Assembly (NCBI GenBank): GCA_964559535.1
Contig: CAZLIC010000086.1
Location: 1-18,286 of the forward strand
DNA from: CAZLIC01 sp964559535
GTDB taxonomy: Bacteria; Pseudomonadota; Alphaproteobacteria; Rhodobacterales; Rhodobacteraceae
Direction: 5' to 3'
DNA: 18,286 nucleotides
Shown: positions 1-7,990 of the stretch, one piece after another
How positions within the stretch are numbered: position 1 is the stretch's first letter
Layout: each line of letters starts with the position of its first letter
Translations under genes and position numbers: made by a program
Notes under the pieces: model-generated
The model's database searches: none
Seen by the model: only the letters and a program-made list of their open reading frames with translations
Told to the model about the DNA's origin: nothing

Positions 1-2
1 CG

Positions 3-2261
3 CATTTCGTGCGGTCTGACGTGGCACATGGCCGGATCAAATCCATTGGCACCGCGGCGGCCGAGGCGATGCCCGGCGTGCACAAGGTGTTCACCGGCGC
101 CGATTTCGCCGCGGTGGGCGGGTTGCCCTGCGGCTGGTGCGTGACCGACCGCTTCGGCAAGCCGATGCAGGAACCCAAGCACCCGGTGCTGGCCGACGGC
201 AAGGTGCGCTATGTGGGCGACCCCATTGCCATGGTGGTGGCCGAAACGCTGGAGCAGGCCCGCGATGCCGGCGAGGCGCTGGAGATCGACATCGAGGAAC
301 TGCCCGCGGTGGTGGACATGAAGGCCGCCGTGGCCCCCGGTTCCACCAAGGTGCATGACGAGCTGACCTCGAACCTGTGCTACGACTGGGGCTTTGTCGA
401 GGAAAACAAGGACGCGGTGAACGCGGCCTTTGCCGGGGCCGCGCATGTGGTCAGCCTTGACGTGGTCAACAACCGCCTGGTTGCCAACCCGATGGAACCC
501 CGTGTCGCCGTAGGCGATTTCGAGGATCACTCGGGCCTGCACACCCTTTACACCACCAGCCAGAACCCCCACGTCATCCGCCTCTTGATGGGCGCCTTCG
601 TGCTGGGCATTCCGGAACACAAGCTGCGCGTGGTGGCCCCCGATGTGGGCGGCGGCTTCGGCTCGAAGATCTTCCACTACAACGAAGAGGCTGCTGTAAC
701 TTTTGCCGCCAAGACGCTGAAAAAGCCGGTGAAATGGACCTCTTCGCGCAGTGAGGCCTTCATCACCGACGCGCATGGCCGCGACCATGTGACGAAGATC
801 GAACTGGCGCTGGATGCCGACCACAACTTCCTGGCCATCCGCACCGACACCTACGCGAACATGGGCGCCTACCTGTCCACCTTCGCGCCTTCGGTGCCCA
901 CCTGGCTGCACGGCACGCTGATGGCGGGCAACTACAAGACCCCGCTGATCTATGTGAACGTGAAGGCCGTGTTCACCAACACCGTGCCGGTCGATGCCTA
1001 CCGCGGTGCCGGCCGCCCCGAGGCGACGTTCCAGCTGGAACGGCTGGTCGACAAGGCCGCGCGCGAACTGGGGGTCGATCCGGTGGCGCTGCGTCGCCAG
1101 AACTTCATCAAGCCCGACCAGTTCCCCTACCAGACGCCGGTTGCCGTGGTCTATGACACCGGCAACTACGACGCCACGATGGACAAGCTGATCGAGATTT
1201 CCGACTACGCCGGATTCGAGGCGCGTGCGGCAGCATCGAAGGCCAAGGGAAAACTGCGCGGCTTCGGCTTTGCCCACTACATCGAGGCCTGCGGCATTGC
1301 GCCGTCGAACCTTGTGGGGCAACTGGGTGCGCGCGCGGGCCTGTATGAATCAGCCTCGGTGCGGGTGAACGCCACGGGCTCGATCACCGTGTTCACTGGC
1401 AGCCACAGCCACGGGCAGGGTCACGAGACGACCTTTGCCCAGGTTGTGGCCGACATGATCGGCTGCGATGCCTCGCAGGTCGAAATCGTCCACGGCGACA
1501 CCTCGAACACCCCGATGGGCATGGGCACCTATGGCTCGCGCTCGCTGGCGGTGGGCGGGTCGGCACTGGTGAAGGCCACCAACAAGATCATCAACAAGGC
1601 GAAAAAGATCGCGGCCCACCTGATGGAGGCCAGCCCCGACGACATCGAACTGGCCGACGGCAAGTTCACCGTCAAGGGCACCGACAAGTCGAAGGGCTGG
1701 GTCGACATCACGCTGGCGGCCTATGTGCCGCACAACTATCCGCTGGCGGAAATGGAGCCGGGGCTGGAGGAGACGGCGTTCTACGACCCGTCGAACTTTA
1801 CCTATCCCGCGGGCGCCTATGGTTGCGAGGTGGAGGTTGACCCGGAAACCGGCAAGGTCGACATCGTGGCGTTCAGCGCCGCCGACGACTTTGGCAACAT
1901 CGTGAACCCGATGATCGTGTCGGGGCAGGTGCATGGCGGTCTGGCCCAGGGGATCGGGCAGGCGCTTCTGGAAAACTGCGCCTATGACGAAAACGGCCAG
2001 CTGCTGACCGGGTCCTACATGGACTATGCCATGCCGCGCGCAGACGACGTGCCGTTCTACAACGTCGACCACAGCTGCATCACGCCCTGCACGCACAACC
2101 CGCTGGGGGTGAAGGGCTGCGGCGAGGCCGGGGCCATCGGCTCGCCTCCGGCGGTCATCAACGCGGTGATCGACGCATTGCACCGCGCGGGCCACACCCA
2201 CGTCACCCATATCGACATGCCCGCATCGCCCGCCCGCGTCTGGGCAGCGATGAACGGTTGA
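3..2261 (+). CDS. Xanthine dehydrogenase/CO dehydrogenase family molybdopterin-binding large subunit (CoxL-like, form II), 5' partial
   Basis: This is the molybdenum-cofactor catalytic subunit of a hydroxylase, normally in a heterotrimer with an FAD and a [2Fe-2S] subunit. The frame is open from base 3, and the first residues (HFVRSDVAHGRI) match a segment usually found some 40 residues into the family, so the true start lies upstream; the GTG at 9 is internal. Numbering from that GTG, I see the cofactor-binding GGGFGSK at about 214-220, AYRGAGR at about 330-336, and near the C-terminus KGCGEAGAIGS with the expected active-site Glu at about 706. Form I aerobic CO dehydrogenases carry AYRCSFR at the second site; AYRGAGR is the form II signature, whose substrate is often not CO. 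Gene order large then medium also fits form II (S-L-M). The family is certain; the substrate is unknown. The next gene starts 10 bases downstream. Confidence 0.93.
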   Translation, partial: HFVRSDVAHGRIKSIGTAAAEAMPGVHKVFTGADFAAVGGLPCGWCVTDRFGKPMQEPKHPVLADGKVRYVGDPIAMVVAETLEQARDAGEALEIDIEELPAVVDMKAAVAPGSTKVHDELTSNLCYDWGFVEENKDAVNAAFAGAAHVVSLDVVNNRLVANPMEPRVAVGDFEDHSGLHTLYTTSQNPHVIRLLMGAFVLGIPEHKLRVVAPDVGGGFGSKIFHYNEEAAVTFAAKTLKKPVKWTSSRSEAFITDAHGRDHVTKIELALDADHNFLAIRTDTYANMGAYLSTFAPSVPTWLHGTLMAGNYKTPLIYVNVKAVFTNTVPVDAYRGAGRPEATFQLERLVDKAARELGVDPVALRRQNFIKPDQFPYQTPVAVVYDTGNYDATMDKLIEISDYAGFEARAAASKAKGKLRGFGFAHYIEACGIAPSNLVGQLGARAGLYESASVRVNATGSITVFTGSHSHGQGHETTFAQVVADMIGCDASQVEIVHGDTSNTPMGMGTYGSRSLAVGGSALVKATNKIINKAKKIAAHLMEASPDDIELADGKFTVKGTDKSKGWVDITLAAYVPHNYPLAEMEPGLEETAFYDPSNFTYPAGAYGCEVEVDPETGKVDIVAFSAADDFGNIVNPMIVSGQVHGGLAQGIGQALLENCAYDENGQLLTGSYMDYAMPRADDVPFYNVDHSCITPCTHNPLGVKGCGEAGAIGSPPAVINAVIDALHRAGHTHVTHIDMPASPARVWAAMNG

Positions 2262-2271
2262 GGAGAGAACG

Positions 2272-3063
2272 ATGCACAACTTCGAATTCGTGAAGCCCTC
2301 GACGGTTGCCGATGCGGTGGCGGCACTGGCGGCCGATGGCGCGCAGGCGCTGGGGGGCGGGCAGACACTGACCCCCACGATGAAGCAGCGGCTGGCGGCG
2401 CCTTCGGTTCTGGTGTCGCTGACCGGAATTGCGGCGATGAAGGGCGTTTCGGGACGTGCCGGGGCGTCGGTCACCATTGGCGGCGCCACCACGCATGCCA
2501 CCGTGGCCAAACAGGCGGCCGCCTTCTATCCGGCGCTGGCCGCGCTGGCGGGCGGCATCGGCGATGCGGCGGTGCGCAACCGCGGCACCATCGGCGGCTC
2601 GCTGGCCAACAATGACCCGGCGGCCTGCTATCCGGCGGGTGTGCTGGGGTCGGGCGCGACGGTGGTGACCAACCGGCGCAGCATCGCGGCGGATGACTTC
2701 TTCCAGGGCATGTTCACCACGGCGCTGGACGCGGGCGAGATCATCACCGAAGTGACCTTCCCGATCCCCGAGAAGGCGGCCTATGTGAAGTTCAACCAGC
2801 CCGCCAGCAGGTTTGCGCTGACGGCGGTGTTCGTGGCCAAGTTCGCCGGCGGCGTGCGCGTGGCCGTGACCGGCGCCTCGAACGAGGGCGTGTTCCGCTG
2901 GAGCGAGGCCGAAGCGGCGTTGTCGGCCAACTTCTCGGCCACGGCGGTTGAGGGGCTGACGGTCGATGCGTCAGGCCTGATCGCCGACCTGCACGGCACG
3001 CCCGCCTACCGGGCGAACCTGGTGAAGGTGCTGACCAAGCGCGCGGTGGCTGCCGCCCACTGA
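2272..3063 (+). CDS. FAD-binding medium subunit of molybdenum hydroxylase (CoxM-like)
   Basis: This 263-residue protein is the flavin subunit that passes electrons between the iron-sulfur subunit and an acceptor in CO dehydrogenase/xanthine dehydrogenase-type enzymes. The N-terminal half is an FAD_binding_5 domain with both flavin-contact motifs: GGGQTLTP at 28-35 and TIGGSLANNDPAA at 106-118. A CO_deh_flav_C-type domain follows from about 165. The length is within the usual range of about 260-290. The ATG is preceded by a good ribosome site (AGGAGAG, 2261-2267) that shares its first A with the stop codon of the large subunit, so the two genes are an operon. No [2Fe-2S] subunit or cox accessory gene follows; a strong terminator starts 8 bases after the stop. 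The partner small subunit is probably encoded upstream of the window. Confidence 0.93.
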   Translation: MHNFEFVKPSTVADAVAALAADGAQALGGGQTLTPTMKQRLAAPSVLVSLTGIAAMKGVSGRAGASVTIGGATTHATVAKQAAAFYPALAALAGGIGDAAVRNRGTIGGSLANNDPAACYPAGVLGSGATVVTNRRSIAADDFFQGMFTTALDAGEIITEVTFPIPEKAAYVKFNQPASRFALTAVFVAKFAGGVRVAVTGASNEGVFRWSEAEAALSANFSATAVEGLTVDASGLIADLHGTPAYRANLVKVLTKRAVAAAH

Positions 3064-3070
3064 CCTGAAC

Positions 3071-3109
3071 GAAAAAGCCGCCGCAACAGCATGTTGCGGC
3101 GGCTTTTTC
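3071..3109. terminator. Bidirectional intrinsic terminator between convergent operons
   Basis: This is a perfect 18-bp inverted repeat with a 3-base GCA loop (arms 3071-3088 and 3092-3109). The stem has a GC core (GCCGCCGC) flanked by A5 on one side and T5 on the other, so each strand reads as a GC hairpin ending in a U run. It begins 8 bases after the coxM-like stop and ends 20 bases before the stop codon of the ABC ATPase gene on the other strand, so it can end transcription of both converging operons. Confidence 0.95.
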
Positions 3110-3129
3110 ATGCTTTGCGTGAAGTATCG

Positions 3130-5211
3130 CTACTCTGCCGCCACCGTGATCACCGGCTCCATGCCGTTCAGCACCTCGACCGGCAGGTGGCACTTGATCT
3201 GGTGCCCGGCGGCCAGCGTGCGGTTTTCCGGCATCACCGTGTCGCACAGGCCCCCCGGAACCTGCGCCTTCCAGCGGCAGCGTGTCTGGAACGGGCAGCC
3301 GGGCGGCGGCCGCATGGCCGAGGGGATGTCGCCGTCCAGCACGATCCGCTTCTTGTGCACCTTGGTGTCGGCAATGGGCACGGCGGACAGAAGCGCCTCG
3401 GTATAGGGGTGGTAGGGCGGGTTGAACACCTGGTCGGTGGTGCCGATTTCCACCACGTGGCCCAGGTACATCACCATCACCCGGTCGGACAGATAGCGCA
3501 CGATCGACAGGTCGTGCGAAATGAACAGAAGCGTCGTCTTGTTCTTGCGCTGGATGTCCATCAACAGGTCGGTCACGGCAGCCTGCACCGACACGTCCAG
3601 CGCCGACACGGGTTCGTCCGCGACCACCACCTTGGCGCCGCCGGCAAAGGCGCGGGCAATGCCCACCCGCTGCTTCTGCCCGCCCGACAGCTGCCGCGGC
3701 ATGCGTTCGGCAAACTGGCGCGGCAGTTTCACCAGATCCAGCAGTTCCAGCATCCGCGCTTCGCGTTCGGCGTCGGACTTGCCTTCGTTGAAGATCTCCA
3801 GCGCCCTTATGATCTGGCGCCCTACGGTCATGCTGGGGTTCAGCGTGTCGAAGGGGTTCTGGAACACCATCTGCACCGACGACACCGTGCCGGTGTTGCG
3901 CTTTTCAATGGGGGTGTCCTGGATGTCCTGATTGTACAGGACAATCTTGCCGCTGGTGGCCGTTTCCAGCCCCATCAGCACCTTGGCGAAGGTCGATTTG
4001 CCGCAGCCGGACTCACCCACGATGGCCAGCGTCTCGCCCTCGCGTGCTTCAAAGCTCAGCGTCTCGTTGGCCTTCACCACCTTCTTGGCGCCGCCGCCAA
4101 AGGCGCTGCCCGCCACGCTGTAGTACTTCTTCAGGTCCTCCATCCGAAGCACCACATCGCCCACCGGTGTTTTCTCGATGGCCTTGCCCACCGCTGGCGG
4201 GTTCAGCCAGTCGATCTCTTTCCACTTCACGCAGCGCGTGGCGTGGCGGTCGCCTTCGGGCACCGTGTCCATCGGCACGTCGCGGGCGTCACAGCGGCCC
4301 TTTTCAAAGTACATGCAGCGCGGGCCGAAGTTGCAGCCGTTCGGGCGTTCGTGGGGCAGGGGGAAGTTGCCCGGAATGGCCACCAGCGGGCGCGAGTTCT
4401 TGTCGGCGCCGGGCAGCGGAATGCTGCGGAACAGCGCCTGGGTGTAGGGGTGGCGCATGGTGTCGAACACCTCGGCCACGTTGCCGGTTTCCACCGCCTC
4501 GCCGGAATACATCACGCAGATGCGGTCGCAGACCTCCAGCACCAGGCCCAGGTTGTGGCTGATGAACAGCATCGAGGTGCCGTACTTGCGGCCCAGTTCC
4601 GCGACCAGATCGACGATCCCGGCCTCGACCGTCACGTCCAGCGCGGTGGTGGGCTCGTCCAGGATCAGCAGCGCGGGCTTGGCCATCAGCGCCATGGCAA
4701 TGACGATGCGCTGCTGCTGGCCACCCGACAGCTGGTGCGGATAGGCCTTCAGGATGCGGTCGGGGTCAGGCAGTTTGACATCGGCCACGATCTGCCGGGC
4801 CAGCGCCCAGGCCTGGTCCTGCGGCATGCCCTGGTGGATCATCGGCACCTCGGCCAGCTGCGCGCCGATCTTCATGGCGGGGTTCAGCGAGGCCATGGGT
4901 TCCTGATAGATCATGGCAATCTCGGAGCCGCGGATGTGGCGCAGCTCCTCGTTCGTCATGCGGGTCAGGTCGCGACCCTTGAACCTGATCGACCCGGCGG
5001 TGATCTTCCCGTTCTTGCCCAGGTAGCGCATGACCGCCAGCGCCACGGTGGATTTGCCGCAACCCGACTCGCCCACCAGCCCCATCGCCTCGCCCGGCAT
5101 GACGGTGCAGGAAAAATCCATCACCGCGGGGATTTCGCGCAGGCGGGTGAAGAAGGAAATCGAGAGGTTCTCGATTTCGAGGATGGGTTTGGAGCTGTCC
5201 CAGTCTGCCAT
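3130..5211 (-). CDS. Dipeptide/oligopeptide-type ABC transporter, fused dual ATP-binding protein (DppD-DppF-like)
   Basis: This 693-residue cytoplasmic protein carries both nucleotide-binding domains that power a peptide/nickel-family importer. Half 1 has Walker A GESGCGKST (47-55), Q-loop Q103, signature LSGGQQQR (161-168), Walker B LLILDE (181-186) and switch H219. Half 2 has Walker A at 399-407, signature LSGGQKQR (508-515), Walker B VVVADE (528-533) and H566. Each half ends in an oligopeptide-type C-terminal extension with four cysteines: C293, C299, C307, C327 and C639, C645, C656, C674. In characterised DppD/DppF-type proteins such clusters bind [4Fe-4S], so I infer the same here. The start is the ATG at 5211, directly next to the doubtful assembly region, so the upstream spacing is unreliable. 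It is the last gene of the importer operon. The family is certain; the substrate is unknown. Confidence 0.95.
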   Translation of the reverse strand: MADWDSSKPILEIENLSISFFTRLREIPAVMDFSCTVMPGEAMGLVGESGCGKSTVALAVMRYLGKNGKITAGSIRFKGRDLTRMTNEELRHIRGSEIAMIYQEPMASLNPAMKIGAQLAEVPMIHQGMPQDQAWALARQIVADVKLPDPDRILKAYPHQLSGGQQQRIVIAMALMAKPALLILDEPTTALDVTVEAGIVDLVAELGRKYGTSMLFISHNLGLVLEVCDRICVMYSGEAVETGNVAEVFDTMRHPYTQALFRSIPLPGADKNSRPLVAIPGNFPLPHERPNGCNFGPRCMYFEKGRCDARDVPMDTVPEGDRHATRCVKWKEIDWLNPPAVGKAIEKTPVGDVVLRMEDLKKYYSVAGSAFGGGAKKVVKANETLSFEAREGETLAIVGESGCGKSTFAKVLMGLETATSGKIVLYNQDIQDTPIEKRNTGTVSSVQMVFQNPFDTLNPSMTVGRQIIRALEIFNEGKSDAEREARMLELLDLVKLPRQFAERMPRQLSGGQKQRVGIARAFAGGAKVVVADEPVSALDVSVQAAVTDLLMDIQRKNKTTLLFISHDLSIVRYLSDRVMVMYLGHVVEIGTTDQVFNPPYHPYTEALLSAVPIADTKVHKKRIVLDGDIPSAMRPPPGCPFQTRCRWKAQVPGGLCDTVMPENRTLAAGHQIKCHLPVEVLNGMEPVITVAAE

Positions 5212-5212
5212 G

Positions 5213-5336
5213 GCGAAGCCTTTGCGCGGGTGGGTGGGGCAGGAGCGGGGGGGTTAAACCCCCCCACCCCCCCGGGGGGTTTTTAAAAAAAATAAGGGGG
5301 GGGGGGGGGGCAACAGGCATAAAGGGGTATGTAAAC
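5213..5336. other. Error-rich left flank of an assembly gap, near-copy of the right flank
   Basis: From 5213 the sequence parallels the bases starting at 5347: 36 of the first 39 positions are identical. After that the left copy looks like a degraded version of the right, with stretched homopolymers (runs of C7, A8 and a G15 run at 5296-5310), followed by about 26 bases with no clear counterpart. This is what a low-quality contig end looks like when it should have been merged with its neighbour. I read it as an assembly artefact, not a biological duplication. Confidence 0.75.
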
Positions 5337-5346
5337 NNNNNNNNNN
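5337..5346. other. Assembly gap (10 N)
   Basis: Ten unknown bases, a conventional scaffold-gap placeholder, lie between the permease stop at 5446 and the ATPase start at 5211. Because the flanks resemble each other, the gap length is probably negative (overlapping contig ends). Merging them would shrink the intergenic distance by about 134 bases, to about 100. Confidence 0.97.
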
Positions 5347-5377
5347 GCGAAGCCTTTGCGGGGGTGGGTGGGGCTGG

Positions 5378-5400
5378 TGCGGGGGTTTCACACCCCCGCA
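5378..5400 (-). other. Intergenic stem-loop between DppC-like permease and ATPase genes
   Basis: A perfect 9-bp inverted repeat (TGCGGGGGT / ACCCCCGCA) encloses a 5-base loop. It lies 45 bases downstream of the permease stop on the minus strand and has no U run after it. It may be an mRNA-stabilising or attenuating hairpin inside the operon. The degraded left flank holds a corrupted version of it, so only this right-hand copy should be trusted. Confidence 0.6.
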
Positions 5401-5445
5401 CCCCCGTGGGGTATTTCTACAAAGATGAGGGAGCGGGGCGGGGCA

Positions 5446-6843
5446 TCAGTCCTTCAGGCTTTCTTCACGCAAGCCGTCGGCCAGGAGGTTGAGGCCCAAC
5501 ACAAGGCTCATCAGCGCCATGGCCGGAACGACGGCGGCATGCGGGAAGAGCGCCAGGAGGCGGCGGCCGTCATCGATGGTGGACCCCCAGTCGGGGCTTT
5601 CAGGGCTGACGCCCAGGCCGAAGAAGCCCAGCGTTCCCAGAAGGATGGTGGTATAGCCGATGCGCAGGCAGAAATCCACGATCAGCGGGCCGCGGGCATT
5701 GGGCAGGATTTCCCACAGCATGATGTACCACGGCCCTTCGCCGCGGGTCTGCGCGGCCGAGACATAGTCGCGCGACTTGATGTCCATCACGATGCCGCGG
5801 ACGATGCGGAACACCGTGGGCGCGTTCACGAAGACCACCGAGACGAAGACGTTCAGCAGGTTCGGGTCCATCGACCAGATGCCGGTCGGGTCCATGTTGA
5901 AGGCCAGGCCCGAGTAGGCCCAGAGGCCGATGACCAGCGTGAGGCCGACATAGATGTTCCGCTTGGGCGGGTCGGTGAAGTAGCGGCTGTTCCACAGGAT
6001 GGTGAAGAACACGATGGGAAACAGGAACAGCACGGCGGCCAGGTAGGTGGGAATGCCGGTGACGCGGATTTCCGGGGTGACCAGCAGGTAGAACAGCAGG
6101 ATCACCGGGAAGGCCAGCACGAGGTTTGCGAGGAACGACAGGAAGGTGTCGAGCCTGCGACCGAAATAGCCCGCGGGCAGGCCCAGCGTGATGCCCACCA
6201 TGAAGGCGAAGAGGGTGGCTGCGGGTGCGATGGCCAGCACGCGGCGGGCGCCCATCACCATGCGGCTGAACACGTCGCGCGCCAGACTGTCGCCGCCCAA
6301 GAGGAACCAGCCTTCGGTCTCTTTCAGCGGTGTGCCGGGGAAGGCGTTCTTCATGCCCGACACCTGCGACAGCGGGTCTTGCGCGATGATGATGTCGGCG
6401 AAGAAGGCGGTGAACACCCAGAACATCACGATGGCATAGCCGATCATGCCCACCGGGCTGTCGAACAGCTTGCCATACAAGCCCAGCCGCCGCTTGAAGC
6501 GGAGCGACAGGGCGAAGGTGACCGCCAGCGCCAGCCACACCGGCCAGAACCGCGCGGTCATGGCGCCCAGGATGCCTTTGGCCGGGTAGCCCGGCATCAG
6601 CGCGCCAAGAAAGGGGATGGCCAGCAGCAGAACCAGCGCCACCCACCACAGCGCCCGTCCGCTGCGGGCGGCGAGGTCGGGCAGCCCGCTGACGGTCGCG
6701 GTACCCTGCCCGTCGGGCAAGGGGGAAGCGGTCAGCGTCAGCACGCCGCGCAGCACAAGAAGGACAACCCAAAGCGCCACCGCGGCATAGAGCGCGGGGA
6801 CAAGGATGGGGCCGAGTGTTCCGGTCCAGGTCAGGGGTTCCAT
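5446..6843 (-). CDS. ABC transporter inner-membrane permease, DppC/OppC-like, enlarged
   Basis: One of the two membrane subunits of the importer. At 465 residues it is much longer than the usual 290-310 of DppC. Family landmarks are LLGGDSLARDVFSRM (181-195, the usual LGTDxxGRDVxSR), the EAA loop DYVSAAQTRGEG (359-370) running to PNARGPL, and GLGVSPESPDWGS (409-421). The additions are about 125 N-terminal residues with hydrophobic segments near 12-34, 64-83 and 98-114 before the normal first helix (131-150), and a segment of about 60 residues within 255-340 with likely extra helices near 264-285 and 297-315. The ATG lies 10 bases after the stop of the preceding permease; its AAGG ribosome site overlaps that stop region. 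It contacts the fused ATPase through the EAA loop. Confidence 0.93.
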   Translation of the reverse strand: MEPLTWTGTLGPILVPALYAAVALWVVLLVLRGVLTLTASPLPDGQGTATVSGLPDLAARSGRALWWVALVLLLAIPFLGALMPGYPAKGILGAMTARFWPVWLALAVTFALSLRFKRRLGLYGKLFDSPVGMIGYAIVMFWVFTAFFADIIIAQDPLSQVSGMKNAFPGTPLKETEGWFLLGGDSLARDVFSRMVMGARRVLAIAPAATLFAFMVGITLGLPAGYFGRRLDTFLSFLANLVLAFPVILLFYLLVTPEIRVTGIPTYLAAVLFLFPIVFFTILWNSRYFTDPPKRNIYVGLTLVIGLWAYSGLAFNMDPTGIWSMDPNLLNVFVSVVFVNAPTVFRIVRGIVMDIKSRDYVSAAQTRGEGPWYIMLWEILPNARGPLIVDFCLRIGYTTILLGTLGFFGLGVSPESPDWGSTIDDGRRLLALFPHAAVVPAMALMSLVLGLNLLADGLREESLKD

Positions 6844-6853
6844 GTGCGTGCCC

Positions 6854-7939
6854 TTATGCCAGACGGATGCGGGGGTTCAGGAAGACGTAGCCGATGTCCG
6901 AGATCAGCTGAGTGACCAGCACCACGAACACCGCGACCACCGAGCAGCCCAGCAGGAGCTCGATGTCGTTGTTGCCCGCGGCCTGCACCAGCGTCCAGCC
7001 GAAGCCCTTGTAGTTGAACAGGGTCTCCACGATGACGACGCCGTTCAGCAGCCAGGGGAACTGCAGCATGATCACCGTGAAGGGGGCGATCAGCGCGTTG
7101 CGCAGCGCATGGCGCATCACCACCTCGCGGAAGCCCACGCCCTTCAGCCGGGCGGTGCGGATGTATTGCTGCGTCATCACCTCGGTCATCGAAGCGCGGG
7201 TCATGCGGGCGATGTAGCCGATGCCGTAGAGTGCGATGGTCAGCACCGGCAGGCCGAAGTTCCAGAAGGTGATGTTGTCCATGGCGCTGGTGGCGGTGCC
7301 CTGAAACAGCGTCTTGCCGGAAATCCACCCCGCCTCGGCCAGCACGGGCGAAAGGCCGGTGGTGGCGCTGGCGAAGATCACGATCAGGATGACGCCCGAG
7401 ACATATTCGGGCGTGGCCGTACTGGCGATGGCGAAAGTGGACAGCGACCGGTCCAGGCGAGAGCCTTCCTGCATGCCCGACAGTACGCCCAGCACCAGCG
7501 ATACCGGCACCATCACCAGCATCACCGCCAGCATCAGCCAGCCGGTCGCGCCCAGCGACCGGGCCAGCACGGTGCTCACATCGGCCTTGAACACGGTCGA
7601 GGTGCCCCAGTCGCCCTGCAGCACGCCGCAGAAGCGCGGCGCCGTCTCGACCGCGACGCCACCGCCGATGCAGCGGCCGCGCACCACGCCGTCGGTGCCG
7701 GTGAAGGTCCAGCCCGGCATCACGCCCAGCCATTCGCCATAGCGCACGAACACCGGTTGCGCATAGCCGTTCTCGCGCAGCCATTGCCCCACGGCATCGT
7801 CGGACATCCGTACCGATGCCTCCGACTTGGCCAGCTTTTCAAGGTTCGGCTTGAGGTTCGTCATATAGAACACGACGAATGTCAGGCACAGCGCCGTCAG
7901 CAACATCACGCCCAGGCGGCGCAGGATGAACATGCCCAT
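6854..7939 (-). CDS. ABC transporter inner-membrane permease, DppB/OppB-like
   Basis: First permease of the importer, 361 residues. It starts FILRRLGVMLLTALCLTFVV (4-23), the typical DppB first helix preceded by arginines. A long external segment follows (about 28-128) with QGDWGTS (108-114), the usual GDFGxS position. Core helices lie near 132-155, 166-192, 228-246, 283-305 and 329-352, and the EAA loop is YIRTARLKGVGFREVVMRHA (259-278), followed by LRNAL. Two cysteines, C90 and C104, sit in the external segment and could form a disulfide. The first ATG (7939) is chosen over the one two codons later because GGAGG lies 7 bases upstream of it. The preceding binding-protein gene ends 88 bases upstream; the next permease begins 10 bases downstream. 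Confidence 0.94.
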   Translation of the reverse strand: MGMFILRRLGVMLLTALCLTFVVFYMTNLKPNLEKLAKSEASVRMSDDAVGQWLRENGYAQPVFVRYGEWLGVMPGWTFTGTDGVVRGRCIGGGVAVETAPRFCGVLQGDWGTSTVFKADVSTVLARSLGATGWLMLAVMLVMVPVSLVLGVLSGMQEGSRLDRSLSTFAIASTATPEYVSGVILIVIFASATTGLSPVLAEAGWISGKTLFQGTATSAMDNITFWNFGLPVLTIALYGIGYIARMTRASMTEVMTQQYIRTARLKGVGFREVVMRHALRNALIAPFTVIMLQFPWLLNGVVIVETLFNYKGFGWTLVQAAGNNDIELLLGCSVVAVFVVLVTQLISDIGYVFLNPRIRLA

Positions 7940-7963
7940 GGCTGATCCTCCGGGGGACTGGCG

Positions 7964-7984
7964 ATCCGGGCGGAACGCCCGGAT
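7964..7984 (-). other. Intra-operon hairpin, 9-bp stem with GAA loop
   Basis: A perfect inverted repeat ATCCGGGCG / CGCCCGGAT with a 3-base loop lies in the 88-base gap between the binding-protein and DppB-like genes, 25 bases upstream of the permease start and clear of its ribosome site. It is the second of two tandem hairpins and has no U run. Such structures often protect the 3' end of binding-protein mRNA, giving more binding protein than permease; that role is inferred. Confidence 0.7.
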
Positions 7985-7990
7985 ACAGTA

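Noticed and set aside
237..241. KMGKS instead of KMSKS in TyrS (residue positions) as a defective active site
   Set aside because: Glycine at this position is normal in bacterial TyrS (E. coli has a KFGKT-type loop), so it is not a defect.
1350..2510. Minus-strand open frame (386 codons) opposite the CoxL-like and CoxM-like genes
   Set aside because: Lies fully within two strongly supported plus-strand genes and shows no conserved motif.
3091..5286. Long plus-strand open frame (731 codons) opposite the ABC ATPase gene
   Set aside because: Its translation is low-complexity and rich in His, Arg, Gln and Ala with no recognisable motif. It is the antisense shadow of a gene with complete ATPase motifs, as expected at this GC content.
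5213..5400. Apparent direct repeat around the gap as a biological duplication
   Set aside because: The left copy differs mainly by stretched homopolymers and ends at Ns, which fits low-quality contig ends better than a real duplication.
5356..6915. Plus-strand open frame (519 codons) opposite the DppC-like permease
   Set aside because: Highly charged His/Gln/Glu/Arg-rich translation with no fold pattern; antisense to a permease with intact helices and EAA loop.
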